A stretch of 64,000 nt of DNA from Desulfosediminicola ganghwensis (GCF_005116675.2 NZ_CP050699.1:1573001-1637000); one strand, 5' to 3'. Positions 1 to 9,276 are shown, numbered from the stretch's first letter. The notes: generated by a model from the letters alone, not told the origin. Translations and numbers: made by a program.

Positions 1-279
1 AATAAGTTGAACCAAAGGATTCTTAACCTTTTCGAACCACAGAGTAAAGAAAATAAAGCATAAATGACGTTTTCCTTATCTATGTGAGGGTCGAGTTTCG
101 GTTATTGCCGGCAATATCGGCGATAGCTGGCGAATCAATTGGTAACATTAATGGAAATGGAGCTTGAGCGGCAACTCTATTGTTTGATAGAATGATACTG
201 ATATCTATCGTATTTATCTCTTTGATTTTCTGACATTTCAAAAGATCGTCTTTGGCCGATCAGTACCAGGGGGTGAAAA

Positions 280-1401
280 GTGATAGTGCGTCTCAGCAAG
301 TCCCTGTGTGTATGGCTCATCATGATACTCCTCATGTCTGTACTCGTTCTCCAGAGCCGTGCCCGGGCAGATCTCGCTTTGTCCAGGCAAGTAGCCGAAA
401 CAGCGATGGAGGATACCAGTGGTTGGCCTCTACCTCCTGCTGGACCCGCCGCTGCAAAAAACAAACTGATTGTTTATGTCGCTGAAGACCTCAGAAACGG
501 TGGGGTCTTGGGAGTGGGCTCCGGTGTCTGTGAGGCAGCGGAAAGCATTGGCTGGCAGTGTCGAGTATTTGATCTCGGCAGCCTTGACGTGAAGAGGGAG
601 GCGATTTTTTCAGAGGTTTTTGAGCTGGAACCGGACGGAGTGGTACTCGGTGGTTTGGATGCCCATGCCAGCCTGAGATATCTGGAGCGGTTTAAAGACG
701 CGGCAATTCCGATTGTGGGTTGGCATGTTGCGCCATTTCCTGGCGTGGTGGAGGGGACACCTATTGCAGTCAATATTGCCACGGACTCAAAAGATGTGGC
801 CAGGGTGGCGGCGCATTACGTGATAGCAGACTCCGGGGGCAAAGCGTCGGTCATACTATTTACGGACAGCCGATTTGCCATCGCCCTGAAGAAATCGGAC
901 ATCATGGCGGAGATTATTCAGAGTTGTGAAGGATGTGAAGTTCTCGAAATTCTGGATGTCAGCCTGGATAGTGTGAATGTACAAATGCCTGATGTCATAA
1001 ATGCTTTAATTGGGAAATACGGCGAGCGCTGGAATTACTCTCTCGGCATAAACGATTTATATTACGATAGTTCTGTAACTTCACTGGTGCTGGCTGGTAA
1101 CGATCCCGGTGGGCCGCCGTTCAATATTTCGGCCGGGGATGGCAGCCCATCCGCTTTTTTGCGAATTCGCAGCGACAGTTATCAGAAGGCAACGGTTCCG
1201 GAACCATTGCTTTTTCATGGTTGGCAGCTCGTAGATGAACTGAACAGGATCTTCAGTAACAAACCGCCAAGCGGTTATGTGACCCCGCCGCATATCGTGA
1301 CCAGAAAAAATATATGGCCGAAGGATGAAGGTCTGAACCTGTTTGATATAAAAAATAATTACAGGGAACATTACAGCAGAAGCTGGTCCGGGAACCAATA
1401 A
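280..1401 (+). CDS. Periplasmic substrate-binding-like protein (type 1 periplasmic binding fold)
   Basis: This 373-residue protein begins with a signal-anchor-like hydrophobic stretch (about residues 8-28). The rest resembles sugar/autoinducer-type periplasmic binding proteins (TorT/LuxP-like): an early strand reading KLIVYVAEDL, then a VLGGLDAH element and a domain II start near NIATDSKDVARVAAHY. The start is a GTG at 280 with a purine-rich ribosome site (about 268-273) just upstream. It is most likely the ligand-sensing subunit for the diguanylate cyclase that begins about 130 bases downstream, as TorT serves TorS and LuxP serves LuxQ. No ABC permease or ATPase is nearby, which argues against a transport role. 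The ligand cannot be told from the sequence. A 12-bp palindrome, ATTGCCGGCAAT, lies upstream at 104-115 and could be an operator. Confidence 0.75.
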   Translation: MIVRLSKSLCVWLIMILLMSVLVLQSRARADLALSRQVAETAMEDTSGWPLPPAGPAAAKNKLIVYVAEDLRNGGVLGVGSGVCEAAESIGWQCRVFDLGSLDVKREAIFSEVFELEPDGVVLGGLDAHASLRYLERFKDAAIPIVGWHVAPFPGVVEGTPIAVNIATDSKDVARVAAHYVIADSGGKASVILFTDSRFAIALKKSDIMAEIIQSCEGCEVLEILDVSLDSVNVQMPDVINALIGKYGERWNYSLGINDLYYDSSVTSLVLAGNDPGGPPFNISAGDGSPSAFLRIRSDSYQKATVPEPLLFHGWQLVDELNRIFSNKPPSGYVTPPHIVTRKNIWPKDEGLNLFDIKNNYREHYSRSWSGNQ

Positions 1402-1531
1402 CCTGAATATTTTTTAGGGATTAACAACCGAACCTCATCTTTCAGTATAGTTTTTGAATCCCTGGCGATCGTTGCAATTCGCTGGATTGGCAATACCTTA
1501 TTTCCTATTATGGAAATATTCGGGCAAACTG

Positions 1532-3214
1532 ATGAGAAAATGGTTTTACAGTATTCAATCAAGATTGACGGCGACCCTGGTTATTGCAGTGCTGGTTATT
1601 CTGCTGGGAGGCTGTCTGTATTTTTACTATTCAAACCAGCTGCTATCGGCCACAGAGATCTTCGTTGAGAATACCCTTCCCAGTATAGAGACGGCAAATG
1701 CACTTGAGCATACGGTTACCGAAATCGGCAATTTCAGCCGGGACCTGACAGAGAGCGATACTGTCGATGACCTGAGCCTGATCTATGGGCGGCTCGAGGT
1801 ACTGCTCTACAGACTGGAAGACACCACAGCGAGAATATCACAGAAGGAGGGGGGGTTCGATCTCCTGAAACTCAATTACCTGAGTCAGGCGATTCACACT
1901 CTAGTGCTGCAGATTTTCCAGCTTGAGGCCCATAAGCTGGAGATCGAACACCAGAGAGAGAGTCTGCTTGGTGATATCGGCAGTCAGCTGCTGGCGGAGG
2001 CGCTGCCCTATGCTGCGGTAGTCAATGCTGAGGTATGGCGGGAAAAGGTCGCTGTTGATGCCCAGCAGGTTACCGCGGATCTGTTACGTAGCTGTCTCCT
2101 AAAGATGGTTATCATCTCAAGCCAGCTTGAGTTGGTGAAAGAGAGTGAAGAAATTGATGCGCTGGAGGACTCTTTCGTTATCATCAAGGGTGTGTATACC
2201 AAAATGCTGGCGGCCAATCAGCAACTGGCACCTGTGAAGAGTGTCTATCAGACCCATATCAGTGACATGGAGGCGCTCTATGACAGGCATCGCAAGTACC
2301 TGCTGATAAATGAGGACGTTGCCATGTTTTCGACAGAACTGGATGAGCAGATAATAAACCTGGCCTCCCTTGCTTCAGAGTCGGTGGATGTGGTTTTCGG
2401 CCACTTTCATCAAACTGCGGCAAAGGTCATTGAGAAAGAGCGCATAGGGTTGTACATCACTACAATGCTCACTCTCGGGGCGATTGTAACGCTCTATATA
2501 CTCTATCGCAGGGTTGTGGTGAGTGGCTTTGGTGACAGGCTCAGCCTCATCAGCCGTGCCATGGTGGCGGAGTCGGGGAGTGAGCCGCCCCATATCCCGG
2601 TAAGAGGCAGGGATGAGATCGCGGTGATGGCCAAGGCAGCGGAAGAATTACTGGGAAAAGCAGTGCGTCTCAGAAATCTTGCCGCAGTCGACCAGTTAAC
2701 CCAGGTGTGGAACAGACGTCATTTTTTTGAGTTGGCCGCAATTGAGACAGACCGGGCGACCCGACATAATAGTGTCTCGGTGATAATGATGCTGGATATC
2801 GATCATTTCAAGAAGGTGAATGACACCCATGGTCATAATTTTGGTGATCACGCCCTGTTCGAAGTGGCTCAGAGTTGCAAAGGTGCAATCCGTTCAATAG
2901 ATATCTTTGCCCGCTACGGCGGCGAAGAGTTTGCCTTGATTATGCCTGAAACCTCTCTGGAGGAGGGCGTAATAGCCGCAGAACGTATTCGAACCACCGT
3001 TGCCTCTAAACCACTGCAAACGAAAAACGGTAAAGAACTTGTACTGACAATTAGCATTGGCATGGTTGAGGTTCGGCTGAACCAAGTCAAGATTGATGAT
3101 GCTCTGGGGTTTGCCGACCGAGCACTCTACCTTGCTAAGAAAATGGGGCGAAATCGAGTGGAAGTTTTTCAAACGGGCAGCCTGACAGGTGGCTGGCAGG
3201 ACGAAATGTCTTGA
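1532..3214 (+). CDS. Membrane diguanylate cyclase with periplasmic sensor region (GGDEF)
   Basis: The enzyme makes c-di-GMP from two GTP. A transmembrane helix near the N-terminus is followed by a helical periplasmic region of about 270 residues, a second helix (around TMLTLGAIVTLYILY), a HAMP-like linker and a C-terminal GGDEF domain. The active-site signature is GGEEF, encoded at 2918-2932. An RSID sequence five residues before it matches the RxxD product-inhibition site, so the domain should be active and feedback-controlled. The frame is open from a TTG at 1454, but the ATG at 1532 gives a normal MRKW start ahead of the first helix and is preferred. The neighbour upstream is a periplasmic binding protein, suggesting a ligand-gated cyclase. 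c-di-GMP is also the expected ligand of the riboswitch at 43.1 kb, but a direct link is only inferred. Confidence 0.88.
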   Translation: MRKWFYSIQSRLTATLVIAVLVILLGGCLYFYYSNQLLSATEIFVENTLPSIETANALEHTVTEIGNFSRDLTESDTVDDLSLIYGRLEVLLYRLEDTTARISQKEGGFDLLKLNYLSQAIHTLVLQIFQLEAHKLEIEHQRESLLGDIGSQLLAEALPYAAVVNAEVWREKVAVDAQQVTADLLRSCLLKMVIISSQLELVKESEEIDALEDSFVIIKGVYTKMLAANQQLAPVKSVYQTHISDMEALYDRHRKYLLINEDVAMFSTELDEQIINLASLASESVDVVFGHFHQTAAKVIEKERIGLYITTMLTLGAIVTLYILYRRVVVSGFGDRLSLISRAMVAESGSEPPHIPVRGRDEIAVMAKAAEELLGKAVRLRNLAAVDQLTQVWNRRHFFELAAIETDRATRHNSVSVIMMLDIDHFKKVNDTHGHNFGDHALFEVAQSCKGAIRSIDIFARYGGEEFALIMPETSLEEGVIAAERIRTTVASKPLQTKNGKELVLTISIGMVEVRLNQVKIDDALGFADRALYLAKKMGRNRVEVFQTGSLTGGWQDEMS

Positions 3215-3321
3215 ATATACCTGGGCAAGAGCTGTATCCTGACTCTTTTGTTGGGTAGCGTGCCGGGGCTCTGTTGGCAACGTTTTGTGGTGTTTTGATT
3301 TTTTACTTTTATGTGTTTGGA

Positions 3322-3648
3322 ATGGCTTGGTTATATCTGTTTATTGCAGGGTTGTTTGAGTGTGGTTGGGCTATTGGCCTGAAATATACTGAAGGTTTCA
3401 CAAAACTGATGCCCTCATTGTTCACTGTCGCAGCAATGGGGGTAAGTTTTTTTCTGCTCTCTGCAGCTATGAAAACCATTCCGGTCGGTACTGCCTATGC
3501 GGTGTGGACCGGGATTGGTGCCGTTGGGGTAGCCATTATGGGTATGGTGTTGTTTGATGAGTCACGTGATATCATGAGAATCTTGTGTCTGCTATTGATT
3601 GTGACAGGGATTATGGGGTTGAAATTCCTGGCTATGAGCGCGGAGTGA
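3322..3648 (+). CDS. gdx: Small multidrug resistance family exporter, Gdx/SugE type (guanidinium exporter-like)
   Basis: This 108-residue, four-helix inner-membrane protein has the SMR layout. The essential membrane glutamate is present at residue 13 in [11 protein letters not shown], and the fold continues with [15 protein letters not shown]. The W-A-x-x-L-K pattern and the short first loop fit the SugE/Gdx subfamily, whose members exchange guanidinium for protons, rather than EmrE. The open frame extends upstream to a TTG at 3274, but the family start is the ATG at 3322. It ends one base before the AraC regulator, so the two are probably co-transcribed. I looked for guanidine riboswitch motifs upstream and saw none. 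The subfamily assignment is by motif only. Confidence 0.85.
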   Translation: MAWLYLFIAGLFECGWAIGLKYTEGFTKLMPSLFTVAAMGVSFFLLSAAMKTIPVGTAYAVWTGIGAVGVAIMGMVLFDESRDIMRILCLLLIVTGIMGLKFLAMSAE

Positions 3649-3649
3649 G

Positions 3650-4465
3650 ATGATTTCAACACCCGGTGATATCATATACGCATCCTCGCCCGGGACCGGT
3701 ATCGAAGCGCTCTCCTGCGTGAGTGATTTCCACTTCGGCACTCACATCCACGATGGGCACGTTATCTGGCTCAACTCAGCTGGTGGTGAGCATTTCTCGG
3801 TGAAAGGAGACAGTGACATCCTGCAACCGGGTAGCGTCAGCGTAATAGAACCGGGAGTGGCCCATACCAATCATCCCTGTGAGGGCAGCGGGCGTCACCT
3901 CCGCAGCCTCTATCTGGCACCCGATTTTTTTAGCCGGGTGGCGCAGATGTTCATCGGTATTCCTGATACCATAAACCTGCCGACAGCAACCTATCATGAT
4001 GAGGTGAGCTGGCGTGAGTTACTCAATCTCCATGAGGCTGTTGTCTCGGGACAGGAGCAACTGGTTACCGAACAGTTTGTGGTCAGCCTTTTTACCAGAC
4101 TCTGGCGGAACACCACTGCGGTACAGCGTAGTTCAGGCCAAAGCGTACGTTTTACCAATAAAAGATTTTCACAGCTTGCCGAAGTTCTGCACAGCGACCC
4201 GGCACAGTCTCACACGCTCTCTCAATTGGCCGAGTTGGCCGGTTGTACCGAACACTACGTGATCCGTCTCTTTAAAAAGCACTGTGGAATATCACCCCAC
4301 GCCTATCTGGTACAGTTGCGACTGGAGAAGGCACGCAGGCTGTTGGGGGCAGATGTTTCCATTGCCGATGCAGCCTTCCGTTCAGGTTTCGCCGACCAGA
4401 GTCACCTCACCCGCAAATTCAAAGAGCGCTATGGGCTTACGCCTGGGCGTTACGTAAACCTGTAG
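3650..4465 (+). CDS. AraC family transcriptional regulator with cupin sensor domain
   Basis: This 271-residue regulator has an N-terminal cupin-like ligand domain (about residues 20-110, with HIHDGHVIWLNSAGGEH) and a C-terminal AraC double helix-turn-helix (about 170-271). The latter includes LSQLAELAGCTEHYVIRLFK and ends in the family signature FADQSHLTRKFKERYGLTPGRY. The ATG lies one base after the stop of the SMR exporter, indicating translational coupling. It probably controls the adjacent exporter and/or the EamA transporter starting about 145 bases downstream. The cupin arrangement resembles regulators that pair with small-molecule exporters (RhtB/EamA types). The effector is unknown. 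Confidence 0.88.
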   Translation: MISTPGDIIYASSPGTGIEALSCVSDFHFGTHIHDGHVIWLNSAGGEHFSVKGDSDILQPGSVSVIEPGVAHTNHPCEGSGRHLRSLYLAPDFFSRVAQMFIGIPDTINLPTATYHDEVSWRELLNLHEAVVSGQEQLVTEQFVVSLFTRLWRNTTAVQRSSGQSVRFTNKRFSQLAEVLHSDPAQSHTLSQLAELAGCTEHYVIRLFKKHCGISPHAYLVQLRLEKARRLLGADVSIADAAFRSGFADQSHLTRKFKERYGLTPGRYVNL

Positions 4466-4609
4466 AAGTAGCACGACCTGAAGACTTTTCAGACTGACAA
4501 CGCAATCCGCGCCGCCCAGGTCAATTTTGTTCAAGACGTGGCTGGTGATTATTCGTTATCCTGGCTGATCGATATATTTTAACCAGAAGAACAGGAAACG
4601 AATACCATT

Positions 4610-5494
4610 ATGACTCCCTATCTCTACGCGCTCGGCGCAATTCTCTGCTGGGCCAGTCTGCCCGCGGCGACAGGCTCAGGTCTGGTAGAACTCACAACAC
4701 CAGAGCTGATGTTTTTCAGCTTCACAGCTGCAGCGATCTATCTGTACCTGCAGGATCTTGTGGTAAAGCGTTCAGCCAGAGTTTTTCTGCCCCCACTTCC
4801 TGCATCTCTTTTTGGTGTAACGGGGATTTTTGTTTACCATTTCGTCTATTATCTGGCACTGGAGCGGGCACCTCTGGCCGAAGGTGCCATTCTGGCTACG
4901 ACCTGGTCTTTGTGGATCGTGATCTTCTCGTCAATTCTGCGCTTGAAGCGGTTGGCGCCGTCGATGATTGTCACAGCCGTACTCGGCTTTGCCGGCGCAG
5001 CTCTGGTGATTGGTGGCGGCAAGGAACTCTCTTTTCAGGCTGCGGCCATGCCCGGCTATCTGCTCGCCCTGTGCTGTGGTCTGATCTGGTCGAGTTTTTC
5101 CGTAGCATTGCCATATCTGAAAATAAAAGAGGAGCCAATGACCGCCTTCACCATCTACGCGGCGATCTGCTCGGCGATTCTTTATGTTTGCACCGGGCCA
5201 TATGAGATGCCATCTCTGCAGGCTCTATTATCGGCAACCTACCTTGGCTGCGTGCCGCTTGGTCTGTCATTTTTCTTGTGGAACAGGGCTGTTACCACAG
5301 GCAATATGGTGATTGTCGGCTTTTTGAGCTACCTCACCCCGCCACTTGCGGTGTTGCTGGTGGCGCTGGTTCATGGTCAGAAGATCAACACGTCCGTGAT
5401 CTGGGGAATGTGTTTGATTATTGGCGCCTCACTTCTTGGCAGGTTAAGATTGAATATGCTTGAAAAGGGTGGAACGAAAAAGACGTCAAATTGA
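4610..5494 (+). CDS. EamA/DMT superfamily transporter
   Basis: This 294-residue inner-membrane protein has about ten hydrophobic segments arranged as two EamA halves. Typical features are YHFVYYLALERAPLAEGAIL in the first half and GLSFFLWNRAVTTGNMVIVG in the second. Family members export amino acids and other metabolites. The start is the ATG at 4610, preceded by AGAACAGGAAACG. It follows the AraC regulator in the same direction after a gap of about 145 bases, so control by that regulator is plausible. The substrate cannot be inferred. The C-terminus is short, basic and cytoplasmic, as is usual for the family. Confidence 0.85.
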   Translation: MTPYLYALGAILCWASLPAATGSGLVELTTPELMFFSFTAAAIYLYLQDLVVKRSARVFLPPLPASLFGVTGIFVYHFVYYLALERAPLAEGAILATTWSLWIVIFSSILRLKRLAPSMIVTAVLGFAGAALVIGGGKELSFQAAAMPGYLLALCCGLIWSSFSVALPYLKIKEEPMTAFTIYAAICSAILYVCTGPYEMPSLQALLSATYLGCVPLGLSFFLWNRAVTTGNMVIVGFLSYLTPPLAVLLVALVHGQKINTSVIWGMCLIIGASLLGRLRLNMLEKGGTKKTSN

Positions 5495-5997
5495 AAAAAG
5501 ATGGTGAGAATGGAACCGGTTGGTTGTTAAAATGGGAGGTACTTATGTCTGATTAAGCTTGTTTTCCTATCTCATAATTGCTGTATCATTGGTGTGTTAC
5601 CAGAGCCTTGAAGCATTTTTTGTTCTGGAAGCACCACACTGCCTTCTAACTCGGCAACGGTGTTCTCAACCCGTGCCACCAAGAATTGATCTGCTGCATA
5701 TAACCTTTCCAAGGTATTCAATTCATATGAGTTTTTTCAACTCTATCCGTCATGAATTGCCCTCAACCAATACCGCTTATATTTTTGGTACCCCATTGTG
5801 CCGAGCTTCCGTCAGTTCGTTGTTTTTCCGAATGGATGAGTGATATGATGTAGTACCGAATTGTTCATTGGTAAACGCCTTGGGTTATGGTGCTTGATCA
5901 ATGTCAACACAATCAGACTACATAAAGCCGGTATATCTGCTGTGGGTTTATGTAGACAATATGGCACGTTCAATTCATGCCCATCAAGGGAGAATGT
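5495..5997 (+). other. Intergenic region upstream of the nap cluster
   Basis: About 500 bases without a convincing gene. Short open frames here have no recognisable domain, and their composition does not look coding. A strong ribosome-site-like GGGAGG near 5537 is followed by an ATG with a stop after three codons, possibly a relic. The notable element is a TTGAT-N4-GTCAA box at 5894-5907 (listed separately). The nap promoter should lie here, but no clear -10/-35 pair could be assigned. Confidence 0.5.
5894..5907. promoter_or_regulatory. Candidate CRP/FNR-family operator upstream of napD
   Basis: The sequence TTGATCAATGTCAA matches the FNR-type inverted repeat TTGAT-N4-ATCAA with one change in the right half. 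It lies about 90 bases upstream of the napD ATG, a sensible distance for activation. Nap genes are classically controlled by FNR-like regulators, and Desulfobacterota carry several (for example HcpR). No regulator gene is in the window, so this is motif plus context. Confidence 0.4.
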
Positions 5998-6231
5998 ATG
6001 CCGATCTTCAGTTATCTCGCCATTGCTAAAGCAAATGCAAGGGAGTCACTCTGCTCTGAATTATCTGCTCTCAAATATTGTGAAGTGATTCCAGCCGAAA
6101 ATCAGGAGGTGATCGTCCTTGTGACGGATACTCCTGACCATGCGACGGAGAAACAGCTTGCCGAAACATTGAAGACCCTGCCGTCTCTGCAATCTTTGAG
6201 CCTGGCCTTCGGTTATGACGATACGTTATGA
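5998..6231 (+). CDS. napD: NapD, chaperone for the NapA Tat signal peptide
   Basis: This 77-residue cytoplasmic protein has the NapD ferredoxin-like fold pattern: an early Y-L-A-I-A strand, a CEVIPAENQEVIVLV segment, then ATEKQLAETLKTLPSLQSLSLAFGY near the C-terminus. NapD binds the twin-arginine leader of NapA and holds it until the cofactor is inserted. The ATG at 5998 is chosen because it follows AAGGGAGA closely and gives the normal family length. An in-frame ATG at 5977 would add seven unconserved residues. napA follows within about 30 bases, as in classical nap operons. Confidence 0.85.
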   Translation: MPIFSYLAIAKANARESLCSELSALKYCEVIPAENQEVIVLVTDTPDHATEKQLAETLKTLPSLQSLSLAFGYDDTL

Positions 6232-6264
6232 CGAAACAGAATGACAAGGGAGATTACACAGACC

Positions 6265-8583
6265 ATGAAACTCGACAGAAGACAGTTTATAAAACAGGCG
6301 GCGATAACAAGTGCATTTGCGACTGCCGGTTCTCTTTTTCCTGGCATAAGCTTCGGAGACTGGACCAGACTATCGAATAACTCAGGGGTTATTGCGTGGC
6401 AGAAATCTCCCTGCCGTTTCTGCGGCACCGGTTGCGGTGTGTTGGTGGGAGTGAGTGATGGTCGGGCGGTTGCGGTCAAGGGTGATCCGAACTGCAGCGT
6501 GAATAAAGGGCTGTGCTGCATGAAGGGCTACCATTCGGTGCAGGCACTGTATGGTAAAGATCGGCTGACCAAAGCCCAGGTGCGAAAGAACGGCACCTTG
6601 GTTGATGTGCCCATCCAGGAGGCTCTTGATCTTATCGCTGACAAAATCACTGAGACCAGAGAGCAATATGGCAAAGACTCTGTGGCGATTTATGGCTCTG
6701 GCCAGTGGACCATCCCTGATGGTTATGTCGCATCGAAGCTGTTTAAAGGGTGTCTGGGCACCAACAATGTAGAAGCGAATGCCCGGCTGTGCATGGCCAG
6801 CGCTGTAACCGGTTTCATGACTTCTTTCGGCATTGATGAACCGATGGGCTGTTACGAAGACATTGATCACGCCAACGTCTTCATCACCTGGGGCAACAAT
6901 ATGGCGGAGATGCATCCGGTGTTGTTTTCGAGGATGTTGGCCAACAGGAAACGCAGAAGCAATGTTGCCATTATCGATTTCGCCACCCGCTATACCAGAA
7001 CCAGCCAGGCCGCAGATAAAAGTATAATTTTCAAGCCGCAAACCGATTTGGCCGTGGCCAATGCCATCTGCTATGAAATTATCAAAAACGGCTGGGTGAA
7101 CCAGAACTTTGTCGACGAGCATGTTTCTTTTCATAGCGGAAAAACCAATATAGGCTATGGCACAGAAGATCATTTCTCTTTTACAGACCAGCCTGAAACT
7201 ATCAACTTTGGCCAGTTCGAAGAGTTTCTGCAGGATTATACTCCGGAAAAAGTAGAAAAGATTTCCGGGGTTTCAGCTCGGGATATCAAGTATCTGGCTG
7301 CTCTTTATGGTGATCCTTCCCTGAAGGTTACGTCATTTTGGTGTATGGGGATGAATCAGCATACCCGTGGCACCTGGATAAATAACCTTGTCTATAATAT
7401 TCACCTGCTGGTGGGCAAGATTTCCACCCCGGGCAACAGCCCCTTTTCACTCACCGGCCAGCCCAGCGCCTGCGGAACGGTGCGTGAGGTCGGTACCCTG
7501 ACCAACAGGTTGCCCTATGGCGAGGTTACCAATGAACACGCCCGTGAAAAGGCCGCGGAGATATGGGATGTCCCGCTTGAGAATATCGACCCGAAGCCAA
7601 CCTATCACACCGTTGAAATGTTTCGTGCCCTCGACAGGGGTGATATACGCTTTATCTGGATCCAGGTAACCAACCCGATGGTAACCATGCCCAACCTGAA
7701 AAGGTATCGTGATGGTTCCCTGAAAGAAGACCGCTTTGTGGTGGTATCAGATGTGTACCCAACCCCAACCACCGATGTGGCTGATGTGATCCTGCCAGCT
7801 GCGATGTGGATAGAGCAGGAAGGAATGTATGGTAACTCAGAGCGTAGAACCCAGCATTTTACACGCATTGTCGAGCCGCCGGGCGAAGCGATGTGTGATA
7901 CCTGGCAGATTATCGAGGTAGCACGACGGCTCGGCTTTGAGAAGCAGTTCCCCTGGGACCAGGAAGAATATATTGCCAACATATGGGAAGAATATCGAAA
8001 ATTCCATGCCGGGCCGAAACATGAAATGGCTCCTTACACGGTACTACGTGAGCGCTCGGGAGTGCAATGGCCCTTTGTAAACGGTAAAGAGACCAGGTGG
8101 CGCTTCAACGCCAAGCACGATCCCGCCTGCACCAACGGTAAAGATTTTCATTTTTACGGTAAGCAGGATAACCGCGCCTGGATATGGGCACGACCGTATG
8201 AACCTGCCGCAGAATCTCCCGACGCTGAGTATAATTTCTGGCTCAATACCGGCCGGGTTATCGAACACTGGCATACCGGCTCGATGACCAGGAGGGTGCC
8301 GGTGCTGCATAATGCTGTGCCATCGTCCTATGTGGAGATTCACCCGGAGGATGCAGCCGAGTTGGGGGTTGTGAACGGTGAGCGCGTCAAGATCATCTCC
8401 CGCAGGGGCGAGATAACAATACCAGCCCAGATAAACGGCAGGGGGGTACCGGTGAGAGGTATGGTCTTTGTACCGTTTTTCGATGAAAGTTACCTCATTA
8501 ACGAGGTGACGCTGGATGCCTTTTGTCCTATTTCCAAACAGCCGGATTATAAAAAATGTGCTGTACGACTGGAGAAAGTGTGA
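6265..8583 (+). CDS. napA: NapA, periplasmic nitrate reductase catalytic subunit
   Basis: NapA reduces nitrate to nitrite in the periplasm at a bis-MGD molybdenum centre. The protein starts with a twin-arginine signal (DRRQFIKQAA). The 4Fe-4S motif follows at about Cys50, Cys53, Cys57 and Cys84 (SPCRFCGTGC, then KGLCCMKG). The expected molybdenum-ligand cysteine is Cys176 in NARLCMASAVTG. The C-terminal molydopterin dinucleotide-binding domain begins near LNTGRVIEHWHTGSMT. At about 772 residues it is nearer the short monomeric NapA of Desulfovibrio than the enterobacterial enzyme. The ATG at 6265 follows AAGGGAG and puts the RR motif close to the N-terminus; an upstream ATG at 6241 lacks such a site. 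Its stop overlaps the next start (TGATG), indicating coupling to the cytochrome gene. Confidence 0.95.
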   Translation: MKLDRRQFIKQAAITSAFATAGSLFPGISFGDWTRLSNNSGVIAWQKSPCRFCGTGCGVLVGVSDGRAVAVKGDPNCSVNKGLCCMKGYHSVQALYGKDRLTKAQVRKNGTLVDVPIQEALDLIADKITETREQYGKDSVAIYGSGQWTIPDGYVASKLFKGCLGTNNVEANARLCMASAVTGFMTSFGIDEPMGCYEDIDHANVFITWGNNMAEMHPVLFSRMLANRKRRSNVAIIDFATRYTRTSQAADKSIIFKPQTDLAVANAICYEIIKNGWVNQNFVDEHVSFHSGKTNIGYGTEDHFSFTDQPETINFGQFEEFLQDYTPEKVEKISGVSARDIKYLAALYGDPSLKVTSFWCMGMNQHTRGTWINNLVYNIHLLVGKISTPGNSPFSLTGQPSACGTVREVGTLTNRLPYGEVTNEHAREKAAEIWDVPLENIDPKPTYHTVEMFRALDRGDIRFIWIQVTNPMVTMPNLKRYRDGSLKEDRFVVVSDVYPTPTTDVADVILPAAMWIEQEGMYGNSERRTQHFTRIVEPPGEAMCDTWQIIEVARRLGFEKQFPWDQEEYIANIWEEYRKFHAGPKHEMAPYTVLRERSGVQWPFVNGKETRWRFNAKHDPACTNGKDFHFYGKQDNRAWIWARPYEPAAESPDAEYNFWLNTGRVIEHWHTGSMTRRVPVLHNAVPSSYVEIHPEDAAELGVVNGERVKIISRRGEITIPAQINGRGVPVRGMVFVPFFDESYLINEVTLDAFCPISKQPDYKKCAVRLEKV

Positions 8584-9239
8584 TGAAATATCTCAATCAG
8601 GAGGGCAAGTTGCTTGCGTACGTTGCCATTCTCGGTTTCGTCGGTATTTCAATAGTATTGCAGACAACTGTCTTGGCAGAATCCAATGTCCCTGTTCGGT
8701 TTGATAATGAGGGCTGGAAAATTTTCAGGGCTCAGAAAGAGACTCCGGTAATCAATCTTGAGGCGGGCTCCGGTGCCAGAACCCTGGCGGATTTTTACGG
8801 CCTGCGTCAGTACCCCGGCTCTCCGCCACGCATTCCCCATGAGGTGGATATCACCTTCAGCGGTAATGAGACAGATTGTCTCTCATGCCACGAAAAGGGT
8901 GGATACAGTCAGGAATTTGATGCATTCGCTCCTGTTACGCCGCATCCGGAGAATATCTTATGCTATCAATGTCACACCCTGGTGCAGACAGAGGAAAAGT
9001 TTGTCGAAACAGATTGGGTATCTATACAACCGCCCCGCCTTGGTCAATCGTTTCTCAGCAGTTCACCACCAGCGGTGCCGCATAGCCTGCAACTGCGGGA
9101 AAACTGTATAGCCTGCCATACGGGCCCGGCGGCAGTGGTCGAGATACAGATACAGCACAGTTCAAGGGGTGACTGTCGGCAATGTCATTCGGTCGTTATT
9201 CGGACAGCACCATTTAAGGAATTTGAGCGGCCGGAATAG
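8583..9239 (+). CDS. NapB-like tetraheme cytochrome c made of two repeated diheme units
   Basis: This 218-residue exported cytochrome has an N-terminal signal or anchor (about residues 10-35) and four CxxCH heme sites: CLSCH, CYQCH, CIACH and CRQCH. NapB normally has two hemes and a PP-x-IPH motif before the first. Here that block occurs twice: SPPRIPH precedes hemes 1-2 and SSPPAVPH precedes hemes 3-4. The protein thus reads as a tandem duplication of the NapB heme unit. It starts on the overlapping TGATG of napA and is its most likely direct electron donor. An alternative name would be a tetraheme NapM-like cytochrome, but the duplicated PP-IPH signature favours NapB ancestry. Confidence 0.85.
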   Translation: MKYLNQEGKLLAYVAILGFVGISIVLQTTVLAESNVPVRFDNEGWKIFRAQKETPVINLEAGSGARTLADFYGLRQYPGSPPRIPHEVDITFSGNETDCLSCHEKGGYSQEFDAFAPVTPHPENILCYQCHTLVQTEEKFVETDWVSIQPPRLGQSFLSSSPPAVPHSLQLRENCIACHTGPAAVVEIQIQHSSRGDCRQCHSVVIRTAPFKEFERPE

Positions 9240-9276
9240 TTGAACGGTTCTAACCACCACCCAGGCAAGGTTTACA

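Noticed and set aside
3215-3321. Possible guanidine riboswitch before the Gdx/SugE-like exporter
   Set aside because: No mini-ykkC double hairpin with ACGR loops and no ykkC core motifs could be found.
5559-5843. A 94-codon plus-strand frame upstream of napD
   Set aside because: No domain, no ribosome site and non-coding-like composition.
6382-7173. A 263-codon minus-strand frame within napA
   Set aside because: It is a shadow of napA with no domain or ribosome site.
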